Shown: positions 21,044 through 32,774 of the stretch, in pieces
Layout: every line of letters starts with the position of its first letter
Numbering within the stretch: the first letter of the stretch is position 1
Origin: Apostichopus japonicus
Taxonomy: Eukaryota > Echinodermata > Holothuroidea > Aspidochirotida > Stichopodidae
NCBI RefSeq assembly: GCF_037975245.1
Contig: NC_092563.1
Coordinates: forward strand, 6,761,501-6,815,000
DNA length: 53,500 bases
Direction of reading: 5' to 3'
Program-made: the position numbers and the translations under genes
The notes under the pieces: generated by a model
What the model was told of the DNA's origin: nothing
Database searches by the model: none
Seen by the model: the letters and a program-made list of their open reading frames with translations, nothing else

Positions 21044-21293
21044 ATAATGAAACGTCCATACGCCCTGCATTCTATGTCCAATACATACCCGCAACCCATC
21101 CCCACCCAACCCATAATGAAACGTCCCTACGCCCTGCATTCTATGTCCAATACATACCCGCAACCCATCCCCACCCAACCCATAATGAAACGTCCCTACG
21201 CCCTGCATTCTATGTCCAATACATACCAGCAACCCATCCCCACCCAACCCATAATGAAACGTCCTAACGCCCTGCATTCTATGTCCAATACAT
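21044..21293. repeat. 69-bp tandem repeat, nearly four units
   Basis: Units start ATAATGAAACGTCC at 21044, 21113, 21182 and 21251. Each is a unique 45-base segment (CGCCCTGCATTCTATGTCC core) followed by a short block of the neighbouring C-rich satellite; the last unit lacks that block. Differences between units are few (A/C/T after ACGTCC, C/A in TACC). Confidence 0.9.
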
Positions 21294-23637
21294 CGTGTGT
21301 CACATATCGAGGGAGAGAATTGAACCATACCACTTCGATCCTACGACTTTGAGCACATTTAAACTTTCCCGACTTTCAGTATCCAGGACAGCACGCACAG
21401 TGAGCGATGGTTGGTGAGTGAATCTCCATTACGTGCATGTTCGTATGTATTAGAAACATGAAACATTCCACTCTTGATTGAAGCAAAAAACTCCTTAGCA
21501 ACAATTAGTCATGTTCTGAGAATCACATATATTTCATGTTATGTGTTATTTTATGGGCATGCGCAGTCAATGATTGATATCTGTTATATAAGATGGGAAT
21601 CTGGATATGTTGTTATACGCATAAGCCGAAAGTATTTCTCATTATGTTCCCCCTTAAATCACAATGGAAGCTATAACAGTAAACACTCGCGTGGACATGC
21701 ATTTTTACAAAATATTTTTGGACAGAGGGAATGAGTAGAGGCGAGGTGGCGGTGTTTGGGGTTACAGCAGTGCCTAGGTAGCGAATCCATAAGATTGTGT
21801 AAGAGACGACGTACGCCATCTTGAATAAGTTAGAAAATAAAAACGAAAACGCATTACAAATCAAACTACAGATTTCTACACGAGGTATTGAATCAACTTT
21901 AAGAACGTGTGCAAGCCTCTGCTGGTAATATCTAAATATTGCAAACAAATTTGACCACGGTATAGAAACTGTTTTAAGAAAGCATTATCTGCGTGCAGGA
22001 AAATGGCCACCAGCAGCGCTTCACTTGCATTCTAACTTCATCATTTTACAAATTTATTTTGTTTCTTTTGTGCATTTAAACACGTCAAGTGTCATATACC
22101 TTTATATACACAAACAACCCTCGTATCTATGTATTTTACCTCTCTCCATTTTTGTTTTCTCTCCTCCCCAGTTTAACATCTTGCGGGATACAAGGCTGCA
22201 TATATTATTGAGATGTATTATTACTATACAGCCGTTAAACGCACTGAACTTGCCAAAGAAATCCCTTTGGTAACTACATCCCGTATGTTTATCTGTTTGT
22301 GATAGGCTATGATAGTTAAAAAACACAGGACATATATGACAAAGCAGAATGAAGGAGTTAATCACCCATAACTCATCATTGATAAACGTGCAGTCAAAAA
22401 ATAAACGCCCGTCAGAGTGCTAATATAATATATACCTTTATGCAGCCGTATGCAAAATAGCCCCGGGCTCACCCAGCCGCGACGGCACTGAGCGTGCTGC
22501 GGCCCTCGACTCGTTTTGCCTATGGCGATCCTCCAAATTGTGTTTTTCTATTTGGCTTCTGGGTATGTTTTCTTTTTTTTCTGTATGAAATATGCCCTTA
22601 ACTCATATATATGAGGTGTATTAAACTCACAAAGTACATTCGAACTGAATGAATAATTTTGAACTTGTATGCGCGTAAACGAATTGGTATATAATATATT
22701 TTTTTTTGAAGTAGAGCGATTTGAAGAAGCCAAAGCCTAAAAAAAAAAAATATGATATGATATGATCATAAAACAACACGCCAAAGATGGTATAATTTTG
22801 AAGGGTATGTATGCTTGGGTCATGGAGATATTGCCAAGCATTTCGAAATGTTTTTTGTTTTAACAAGTCGTATAATATTGATCGGTTGTCTTAACTGAAA
22901 GTTAGACAGATAGTAAGACCAAATAGCGGTGTGGGATAATGACCTGACAATGACGTCATGCAGACTCGAGAAAGTTGCTTCAATGATATAGGACTATATG
23001 CATAGTAAACATTTTTATATGTTATGACATACTAATATGACACTCGTATACAATATACTGTGTTGTTGAGTTCGTACATGTAAACGCCATACGAGTCGTG
23101 TAAACGCCAATTCGAGTCACTCCAAGATTAATGTATGTCGTCCAGTTACAGAGTTGTTGACAATTGACAGTTCATAATCGTGGACGTTAAATATGAATCT
23201 ATAAGAGACTGACTTCGGTCATCTTGCGGCTTTGATAAGCCAATGAGGCTTCTTCGCGAGTTCCTGCTTGCAGGAGGATCTAAAATACAATACATACATA
23301 CAAGGCTATTATATACTAACACAGTAACCTTATTTTAATACAGTTTAGTCTTTCGTGATGGCAGTAGATATCTTTGAGTTATTTCGATACTATTCGAGTC
23401 GACGCTTGACAAACAGTGACTTCTCATGTTTTGAAAACTATATATGGCTACAGGGGAAGAAGAATACAAGTTATCGCCACTAGTCGCAGTCTTTCTTATT
23501 CAAAGGAACTTAATTAATTTCAGTGTTTCACACTCAAGTGAGGAAACAAACTAAGAAGGCTTTACAATCCTTGTTTCAATAAAGTTTTTAGACCTGTTAC
23601 ACGTCTCTCTTTGTTACAAACTTTCTTTGAAGAATCT
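21294..23637. other. Non-coding stretch, no recognisable gene
   Basis: A short GC-rich patch lies at 22460-22515, otherwise the sequence is AT-rich. No motif-bearing frame, TE domain or RNA gene was found. Confidence 0.5.
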
Positions 23638-23641
23638 TTAA

Positions 23642-23995
23642 AGGCATTGAAGACTCGGCCCAAACCGCGTGCCGCGCTCTGAAAAAGTTAACTTTCCGTT
23701 GCTTGCAAATGCCGTTTTCTTCTTGTCCCTACAAAATGCAGACGGTAATGAAACGTGATACCTTGTTATCTTTTATATAGACCTGAGATGTCTACGCTGC
23801 TATGTACACTGTGCTGTGGGTATTGACCGTAGCTGTATGTATTGACTGTACACTAGTGTCTAATAACCGACGGCAGCAAGCTATGTGTATTTTCTGGGAT
23901 CGGTGGTGGTGTCTATCACTTCTGTTACACCTCATTCGAAACTAGGTCAGATTACCGGCATGAGATGTTTCTTTGTGCGCGAGTCTTCACACCCT
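23642..23995 (+). mobile_element. TTAA-flanked MITE, copy 1 (354 bp)
   Basis: The element begins AGGCATTGAAGACTCG and ends CGAGTCTTCACACCCT, imperfect 16-bp terminal inverted repeats. Both sides are flanked by TTAA (23638-23641, 23996-23999), the target duplication of piggyBac and Kolobok transposons. No coding capacity. Two inverted relatives occur at 45427-45798 and 51806-52163. AGG rather than CCC termini fit Kolobok better than piggyBac, an inference. Confidence 0.8.
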
Positions 23996-24078
23996 TTAAG
24001 GAATTTAGCTTCGACCCAGTTTGCCCATGACCCAGTCCGCCTTCAGATACCGCACCACAATTAGAGTAGTGTACATCC

Positions 24079-24530
24079 ACTCGAAAGGTTAACCATTGTC
24101 GGAGAACAGAGGTAACAGAACCTTACGTATTGCTTGTTTAAGCATATTATCAGTTGCCATCATTGTTTGTTCTGCCTTTATATGAAAGAGCATAATTTGA
24201 AGTACAGATGGTGTGAAAATGTGGAGCATCGAAGGTGATATAAACCATTTTAGAAAATCTTTGGATAAATGTTGATATTACTCTGAGCCAGCAGATGGAA
24301 GGGTGGGGGGTTCAGTACGCTAAACTTGCTCCTCTTCTAGCTAAAAAGCTAAACGGTCATGATATGGAAGTTTGCAAGTGCCATGATAGGCCAAGATCTC
24401 AGCTATCATGTGTTGGGTAGGATATATCAGTTGAAAACTTCTATCTATGCTTTGGCAGGTCTTGAAAGTGACTAGTTTAGTGTCAATGGAACAATGGTCA
24501 ATGGAACAATTAACTGTGGTGCGAGACCTT
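24079..24530 (+). repeat. Dispersed repeat of about 450 bp, copy 1
   Basis: It matches 28977-29440 in inverse orientation at roughly 85 percent by eye, for example TTTGTTCTGCCTTTATATGA and GCCATGATAGGCCAAGATC. A shorter weaker relative lies at 43869-43960. There is no coding frame, poly-A tail or tRNA-like promoter, so the class is unknown. Confidence 0.75.
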
Positions 24531-25532
24531 CATATTGATCATGTGCCATGTAAGTCGCAATACGGTTTGACACCGTGACTTTAAATTTAAGTCTTAATAA
24601 TTGTTAACATATTGATCGATTCAGGCAAATCAGTATCAGGCAGCGTACATTGCAAAGCATTGCATGGTTTTAATACAGTGCTTACCAATGCACGTAGTAG
24701 TTACTGGTTACCTGAAGTTGATTTTGGTGACCATTTACAGCGAACGAACACTGTCAGCTAAATATCTAGCATAATAACCGAAGTGCATAAGTGCCATGAT
24801 ACCGGGTACCGCGGTAATCAATGTGAGTATACAATATAACAGGTTGTAAAAACTAAACTAACAAGTAATATTTGTCAAACACAAGCAGATTGAAACTCAC
24901 AGAAATGCTTATTCAAACACTCACGTATATATGAGGATCATTTATTTTATTACGAATCTTTAACCGCTTTTTTTCTATTTTCAACATAGTTTGTATTCCA
25001 ATTTTTTTACGTTAACTATTCGGTAATTAATTTTTTGGATCAGGTAAACAAAAAAATTAACCCTTAAGAGCACAAGGAAAGATTGATAAAGGCTAGCATA
25101 AGCATGATAAATACTAACCAAGTCTATACTATAGCATTATAAGGTGAAAAATGTTGGTGCATGTTCTTAAAGCAAATATTTGTTTCATTAAAGAAAACTA
25201 GAAATTCCGTAAAAGGCCGACATCTGCGTATAAACTATATTTCGTCAAAATATTTACAACAAAAATATGTTTCTTGATGAATACAGCTGTTATAGATTAC
25301 ATTTTCATCACCTCTTCTCTTCGAAACTCATAACAGGATTATGTCCTGCATGATACCTTTGATTCTCTGTACGTCTATATGCATAAATGGATACATTATA
25401 ATCTATCCATATCAATAATGTATAAATGCGTGTATATTTTTATAAATCTCATCCCTTTCGTATTCCTTAATGTTCCCACAAAATTCATATTATCGTCGCC
25501 TCAATTTTTTTTTCTCAATTTTTTTTTTATAG
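24531..25532. other. Non-coding stretch, no recognisable gene
   Basis: AT-rich with short T-runs. The last 30 bases form a polypyrimidine tract leading into the candidate exon at 25533. Confidence 0.45.
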
Positions 25533-25660
25533 GGAAACAAAATCGGGAAACTAAAAAACATTTTGACTATAATAAGTTGCCTCTGAAAGTCCGTGAAATC
25601 GACACTGATATTCATCAAGTCAGAGAAGTGCTTGGGAAAAGATACACTTTTACTGCCTGA
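25533..25660 (+). CDS. Possible terminal coding exon of an unidentified gene
   Basis: A strong polypyrimidine tract ending TTTTTTTTTATAG (25520-25532) looks like a 3' splice site. The following 128 bases stay open, with codon use richer in G and C than the neighbourhood, and encode a charged peptide containing DYNKLPLKVREIDTDIHQVR and ending EVLGKRYTFTA before TGA at 25658-25660. The regular Leu/Ile/Val spacing suggests an amphipathic helix. I do not recognise the family and see no partner exon nearby. It could also be a chance open frame. Confidence 0.35.
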
Positions 25661-26231
25661 AGCGAGTTCTCCTTATTTCGAATCCTTAAAAAAAATCTCG
25701 AGTTTTAAGCAGACGTTTCTATCGAAACGAGACCTTAATATTTCATCGTTATAAAACAGAGCCCGGAGCGCCCTTTAGGGTAAGGTAACATGATGATTTC
25801 AGCAAAAGAGAAATAACAAAGAATTGCTTCCGCGAGTTTTGGGGGAGATTCCAGCGAAATGGGCGTTGAAAAGCTAGCCTGTGGCGTTCTCTGGCTTAGT
25901 TGACTTCGCGCAGATCACGTTTTTCTTGTCCGTAATAGGAAAAGCAGGGATATCTAACGAACGAGGTAGATAAATATAAGGGGGGAAAAAGGAAGGGAAA
26001 AAACTGCAACATTTATAAGAGAGGTTCTATATATATATGCATTAAGGCGTATATAGTCGAACTGTCCCAGGAATCAAGATTGGGGAAAAACAACACGCCA
26101 TGACGAAGTTTCTGTTGTAAGCTTATAAAGTGACTGTTTCTATATAACTTCATGAAATGATACGTACATTATAGGCTCAGTATATAACATATGTATGCTG
26201 AACAGTAGAGTATAAGTAAATGTTACAATCG

Positions 26232-26278
<47 letters not shown>

Positions 26279-28102
26279 CGAAAGTAGGACAAGTTGTATT
26301 ACAAGAATGACTGTGTTTCACAACTGGTTGCTTTTATATCATTTGGTGGTTTTCGTCGTGAGATGAATCAATGTGATTTGAAAGACACTGATGAAGAGGG
26401 GAAATATGTCATTGGCATTTGAATTGAGGAGTAGAGGGAGGGTGGATGGGCAGAAGAGGTGCATTGCATTACCAGTTTATCTATGTACTGAAAATACATT
26501 GCTTCTACCAATAACTATAGTTTGTTTTTCTTATATGATCAGCGACAAACATTATCAACAACGATTTGAGCAGAGAATCCCTTTCGTATTCGCAAACAGA
26601 TTGGTATCATATTGCGTTAGGCTATCTGAAATGACAGTACAAATGGCCTAGGCTTACAACTGACGTCATAGTTTCACGTCATAGGTTTACGGTACAAGTT
26701 ACCTCATTAGTGAAAAACAACACTAAGTGTTGTGTGACCTTAAACTTGATTGTGTCATAAATTAATTATTAGTCTTTGTTTGAATGCGCGAATTACAGGA
26801 CTGAGTAATACTGAAGAAACTGATACACAGTTATACTATAAAACTTAGGCTATTACAGTAAAATCTGTGATACTACAGTATTATTACACATAGTGTACAC
26901 TTATGTAATTCTACTTTAGTAAAAATAGAGTAAAAGGTGTTGTTAAGTGGTAGTTATAGGCTATCCTTATATTGAACCAACCTCTTGTACGGACATTTCT
27001 ATTCAACCTTATATACTAATTAACAAACTACAATAACAAAAACCAAAATCTAAGGGTATACATTTTTATTCCTAGGATGGAAACGTTAAGTGCCGGTCCT
27101 AAGGACAGGACTGAATGTGAAAATGAAACCACTAATCGTATTTGTTTCTGAATATTCATAAAGAAGAAAAGGAATGCAAATTATTATCACAATTAAGCAT
27201 ACTTTAAAGGGAAGGCCTATATCCGAAGGGGGAGAAAAAAAAAACGTATTTCCTGTGTCAAAAGTTCCCTCTTTCCACACAGTTATAGCTGTATTTATTT
27301 GAGAGTATACCCCGCGGATGACCAGACTGCAGAATCTCAATGCCAACTCATTGACGGTAAAGTATATAGTTTTCATCTCAATATGAATCCTCCTGTGGCT
27401 TTTTAAAAAAAAAAATCATTTTCCATTTTTATTGTATCACTTAATAATTCTTTAAAATTGTACCAACATCGATACAAGCACTTATGGGAGCATGCTGGTA
27501 GGCAATGCGAGCGTGTCTTACAGTAGTTGTGACGTCAGACCCTTTAGTCATCTAGAGGGATTTGAAAGATATATGTTGCACGCCTGTATTATAATCAGTG
27601 TGGTGTTATAGAGATGGAATAAAATCACAACGCTCTCTACATGAAATAAGCAGCTCTCAATACGTGCAGCTTGGCTGATCAAATTGTTTGGTTTTCAGGT
27701 ATCCAGGCTCTAACTTGGATGACTATTCTTCAAATGTAAAAAGTAGCCTACGTGCTAGTAAGCTAAATACTGTGTTGTTTTTTCCATTTCTTACACTTCT
27801 CTATAGTTAAATATAAACTAGTAATTTTATGTTCCAGTACAAAAAATCATGCAACAATATAGGCTGTACTTCAAACATGATTTGCTCGGTTTAGTTCCTT
27901 GCATTGCCGGAGGGGGAATCCATCCAGTACTTGTGTCGGACTAATGTCCGTCTGTGTATATATGTGTATGTATATCTGCGAGTATATAAACATATATGCA
28001 TGTGTATCAATGAGGGCATGTAATCCGTGGGCGTCATTCGACTTTAGCGGGCAGAGTGTAGTATATTATTTATATATAACAACAACACAAGAGAGAGGAT
28101 CT
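25661..28102. other. Non-coding stretch with one microsatellite
   Basis: It contains the (AT)n tract at about 26233-26276. Nothing else is recognisable; short frames here carry no motif. Confidence 0.5.
26233..26276. repeat. (AT)n microsatellite
   Basis: Uninterrupted TA dinucleotides, about 22 repeats. Confidence 0.95.
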
Positions 28103-28132
28103 ATGGCAAGCCGTTTTAACATTTACCTCGTT

Positions 28133-28630
28133 ATTCTACTTAAGTAGAAACAATTCCACTTAAGTAGAATACAATTAAGCTTAAGTGAAATTAATTGCAC
28201 TTAAGTAGAATACAATTAAGCTTAAGTGAAATTAATTGCACTTAAGTAGAATTGTATTTTACTTAAGTTTAATTGTATTCCTCTTAAGTAAAATTACCAC
28301 TTTCTTTTAAGCTTAAGTTAAATTCAATTTCACTTAAGCTTAATTGTATTCTACTTAAGTAAAATGCAATTCTACTTAAGTAAAATTGAATTTAGCTTAA
28401 GTAAAAATGTCATTCTTTTTCACTTAAGCTAAATGAATTTTACTTAAGTAAAATTGTATTTTACTTAAGTAGAATACTATTAAGCTTAAGTGAAATTGAA
28501 TTTATCCTAAGCTAAATTGTATTCTACTTAAGTAGAATTGTATTTTACTTAAGTAGAATACAATTACATTTTACTTAAGTAAAATTCAATTCTACTTAAG
28601 TAAAATACAATTTAGCTTAAGTGGAATTGA
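28133..28630. repeat. CTTAAG half-site array 1, about 22 sites
   Basis: CTTAAG recurs about every 22-23 bases, each site with palindromic shoulders such as TCTACTTAAGTAGA, TTTACTTAAGTAAA or TTAAGCTTAAGTGAA. Spacers are mostly ATTGTATT, ATACAATT or ATTGAATT. One site is decayed (ATCCTAAGCT near 28505). Confidence 0.9.
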
Positions 28631-28976
28631 AGGATCGGTCGTATGGCAAGCCGTTATATCATTTACCTCGTGCGGAGAAGCGGTTGGTCTGGGGGCAATG
28701 TTTACATGGTACCATGCCTTGTGGTACTACTACTACTAGTACCACTGCTTGGTGGTATGTCGTGTTGTAGTCGTTCCCTTGCCCTCAAAAGTGCTTTTCC
28801 TTTTCCAACTGCATCAGCAACAGTTTGCAACGATTTATTGGCTGGCTGCATTTACCAAATGTCTAACGTTCGATATGTTCGTACATACACAACGAAAGCT
28901 TGATAAGTATCGCAGTATGGGGGAATGGCCGCAAATAGTTACGTAACCATAGTACGCCTTGAACGTAACTCTATAG

Positions 28977-29440
28977 GTCTCGCATCACAATTAATTGTTC
29001 CATTGACTTACACACTAAATTCGTCACTTTCAAGACCTGCCAAAGCATAGATAGAAGTTTTCATCTGGTATATCCTACCAGGGAACTCCCTGATCCTACC
29101 CACCACATGATAGCTGTGATCTTGGCCTATCATGGCACTTGCAAACTTTTATATCATGACCGTTTAGATTATGAGCTAGAAGAGGAGCAAGTTTATCACA
29201 CTGAACCCTTCTATATGCTCGTTCGGAGTAATATCAAACATTTAACCAACGATTTTTAAAATGGTTTATATCACCTTCGATCCTCCCTATTTTCACACCA
29301 TCTGTACTTAAAATTATGCTCTTTCATATAAAGGCAGAACAAACGATGACAGTAAATGATAACATGCTTAAACAAGCTTTACGTTAGGTACTTTTACCTC
29401 TTTTCTGACAATGGTTAACCTATTGAGCGGATGAACACGT
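28977..29440 (-). repeat. Dispersed repeat of about 450 bp, copy 2 (inverted)
   Basis: It is the reverse complement of 24079-24530 with scattered differences and a 20-30 base insertion near 29085. It lies inside the CTTAAG element, between its two arrays. Confidence 0.75.
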
Positions 29441-29504
29441 GGTGAGGACTTCGCGGGAAGTACAGTGACGCAATGGGTAGCATACTGATTGACCAATCAC
29501 ATTT

Positions 29505-29947
29505 CACTTAAGTGTAATTCTGTTTCACTTAAGCTAAATTGCATTTTACTTAAGTGAAATAGATTGACCAATCACATTTCACTTAAGCGTAATTCTATTT
29601 CACTTAAGTAAAATGCAATTTAGCTTAAGTGAAATTGAAAAGCCATTTTGCTTAAGTAGAATAGCTTTTTACTTAAGTAGAATTGAATTTTACTTCAGCA
29701 GAATTGTATTTTACTTAAGTAGAATTGTATTTTACTTAAGCTTAATTCAATTAAGCTTAAGCTAAATTGAATTTACTTAAGTAAAATACGATGTAGACAA
29801 AAATCGTTTGAACTTAAGCTAATATGAATTCCACTTAAGTGGAAAACAATTAAGCTTAAGTAAAATGCAATTCTACTTAAGTGCAATTCATTTCACTTAA
29901 GCTTAATTGTATTCTACTTAAGTGGAATTAATTCTACTTAAGTAGAA
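29505..29947. repeat. CTTAAG half-site array 2, about 19 sites
   Basis: Same unit style as array 1. Its left edge has a 24-base direct repeat beginning GATTGACCAATCACATTTC, present at about 29488 and 29560. One decayed unit (ACTTCAGCAG) occurs near 29695. Confidence 0.9.
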
Positions 29948-30141
29948 TAGAGAGGTAAATGTTAAAACGGCTTGCCATAAGGATCAAGGTAAAAGTATCC
30001 CTTCTGCGACACCTACGAGCGACCAGTCTTGTAATGTTAATGTTTCAATTACTACGGATTTGACTCTGAAGATGTGTTGCCACCCAAAAACCTCTGTCAA
30101 CATGTCATTTGAGGCTAAATACAGCATTTTTTCCTTATTGA

Positions 30142-30273
30142 GTTTTGTGTTGACCCTGCAGGGGAGATGATCTAACAATCTATGTGCTAGACTGTACAGT
30201 CCAGCCGTTTTGTATTGACCCTGCAGGGGGATTTGATCTAACAATATATGTGCTAGACTGTATAGTCCAGCCG
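30142..30273. repeat. 66-bp tandem duplication
   Basis: Two adjacent units share TTGACCCTGCAGGGG, TGATCTAACAAT and TATGTGCTAGACTGTA, differing at about five positions. Bases 52915-52995 show a weaker resemblance (GAACTAATGG...GTTAGACTAAACAATTCAGCC). Confidence 0.8.
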
Positions 30274-30799
30274 CTTTAATCGATACGCCTCTGATGTTTT
30301 ATTTACAAGGTTATTTCTTTAACAACAGTACAAATGGTATTAATAATACAACCTGGATTTCTTACTATGGTTCCTAACGATCTAAAACATAAAATTAATG
30401 TTGTATCTACTGTCTTCCTTTAATCATCCGTTGCAATACAAACGAAATAAAAAACCCCCCAATAAGAACAGTTTTGAACGCATGTGTTTGAATTTGCATG
30501 TCAGGAGATGGTACATTCCCAACACATAAACACACATCAATATCATTGCATTTTAACACAATAGTCTTTATAGCTGTCAGCTATTAAAGACAACCATGCA
30601 CTGAAGAAACCGAAATTACTCACGTGACATAGATGTTACACGATATCTATTATTTTCAATATTCGCGCAGATTAAATCGTGATTTGTGGTTCTCTTGTCT
30701 AATTTGGTTTCCGTTGAGGCATCCTTTCAGCAATGTATGGAATTTTCTACCACTGATTGAAACGCTTATAACTGTAAACAATTTCAACAACATTAAGGG

Positions 30800-31172
30800 G
30801 CCGAAAGATCGATGAGGACAGGGCCATTCAGTGAGTGTCGATAAGGGCATTAGGGCAAACGGCCACAAAGGGCAAAGGTCATTGAGGACAACGGTCATTA
30901 CGGGCAAAGGTCACTAATTAATGGGAAGGGTCGTAATGAATGCAAAAGAGTCATCAAGGGCAAAGGTCAGGAAGGTCAAATATCATAAAGGACAAGCGTT
31001 ATTAATGGCAAGAGTGTCATGACAGGCAACGGTCATGAAGGGTCATACAGGACAAGGGTCAGGCAGGTCAAGGGTCATCATGCTCATTAAGTACAAGTGT
31101 TATTAATGGTAAGAGTGTCATTACTGGCAATGGCGAGGAAAGGACAAAGGTCATTCAGGGTAAGTGTCATTG
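30800..31172. repeat. Degenerate GGTCAT/GGGCAA minisatellite
   Basis: Units of about 15 bases, AAGGGCAAAGGTCAT and variants, run through the region. A larger unit (GTTATTAATGGCAAGAGTGTC) recurs about 95 bases apart at 30987 and 31100. Confidence 0.8.
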
Positions 31173-32289
31173 GGATTGTTAACAGTGCCCCCGCTCCGGT
31201 TTTGTTTTGGTTCTTACTCTAACAATATGATATAATCTTATTGACACAATTATGAAAGTATCGATGCACTTATGCAGGCTTTCACAAGGGTAGTTCGAAA
31301 GGCGTGTTTTATAGTATAATCCATGTTGCAATGTGTGATGTTAGCTGTAGGTGTCTCACAATACACAAGGACATTATGATACCAACAGAACGAACTCTAT
31401 TCCACAATCATTATAACAAACAAAGCTATTGTTCATAGCTTGTTGGGTTCTCACCCAGTTCTTAGAGTGAGTGGGACTCAATGGTTTTGGTCTCTTCTTA
31501 CTTTTGGTCGTCTTTAACGCCAGCCATCACTTGTGTATTCTTTTAATAAACACTGTGTCACTTATGACTTGTTTATAGCTTAGGAGATGCACTCTGTCCG
31601 AAATTGCGATTTACTTGTAAATATCCCCGAGAACCTGGATAACCCCCTCCCCCGCCCATTCCTTTCCGCTACCACCCCCCACCCCCCGCCCGAAAAAAAT
31701 AGGTTTCAACCATGAATCTGTCACTGATCTAGTTTTTGTTGGCTCTGCATGTTTACCTCTTTTACGAGAGGGATTCGAATAAATCCATCTGCCATGCGGC
31801 AGCTCATATTCCCTATACCCTAAACGCCCCCCCCAGACCCCCCAACTAGATTCAAATGCCGGATTTCCGTGTTCACACATTATCCCTGCCCTCAAGTTAA
31901 AAATCTCGAGTTCGTTCAAGACAACAAGTTACGTTTACTTACTTCACAGGAAGTTTGATTCCGAGCCCTGGGTTGAAATCCGAGCCCTATAGTTTGGTCT
32001 TGATCTTGTGAGGACTTATAACCATTGCTATACTCGGATAAGTGTTCGGTTCACAGCCAAATGTCAAAATGTATGCATATACAATAAGTGACAAAACAAA
32101 AGAAAACATGAAAGAATATTCAGTGCTGACATCATTATTTTTTTACATAAAGCTTTTTTTTTACATATTATTTTTACATATTATTGTTACATATTATTCA
32201 AGACTTTTCCTTTTCTTGAACTTGCAAGTTAACAAAACAGCTGCAAGTAATCCTTCACCTTACGTAACAAGAACGACGCAACCATGCAC
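31173..32289. other. Non-coding stretch, no recognisable gene
   Basis: C-rich patches at 31640-31690 and 31825-31845; no supported gene or element. Confidence 0.5.
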
Positions 32290-32435
<146 letters not shown>

Positions 32436-32774
32436 CACCTTTATCGTAAAATAGTATGTATGGCTATCCATGTTACATATATTACTTGTGTTACCATGTA
32501 CTTCGCAACCCTTGGTAAATTAACTTTTAAGAATATCAGCTTTCTATAACGTTTATGTAATTATCAAATATGTAATAATCACTGACTTTAGTCCCAAAGG
32601 TAACAGTAAAGCAAACATTTCAAGAGTAACATGAACGAGGTGCCGTTGGCTAATAAAACATCAAATGACGTAATATGGTAATGTATACGCTTCTATTTAT
32701 GGCATTATCTTTCGAGGGGGAAAACGTTACGTAATTAAAATGGCGGAGAGAGAAAGGCTCCTTTAGCCTGAGAT

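Larger units (their letters stand above)
28103..29978. mobile_element. 1.9-kb element with exact 27-bp inverted ends and CTTAAG palindrome arrays
   Basis: Bases 28103-28129 and 29952-29978 are exact reverse complements (27 of 27; starts ATGGCAAGCCG, ends CATTTACCTC). Just inside each lies an array of CTTAAG-centred palindromes (about 28133-28630 and 29505-29947). The central 870 bases hold a near-copy of the end motif (28643-28669, direct orientation) and the dispersed repeat at 28977-29440. No transposase is encoded. The layout recalls foldback-type elements, but I know no named family with these units. Confidence 0.65.

Noticed and set aside
20719-21352. Several overlapping open frames on both strands giving Pro/His or Gly/Trp repeats
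   Set aside because: They are translations of the C-rich satellite and 69-bp repeat; low complexity and no domain.
22445-22520. CpG-rich patch as a promoter
   Set aside because: Only about 70 bases long, with no start codon, TATA box or adjacent exon.
28133-28630. Operator or transcription-factor cluster
   Set aside because: Palindromes are regular, but there is no gene nearby and the unit combinations and inverted ends fit a repeat element better.
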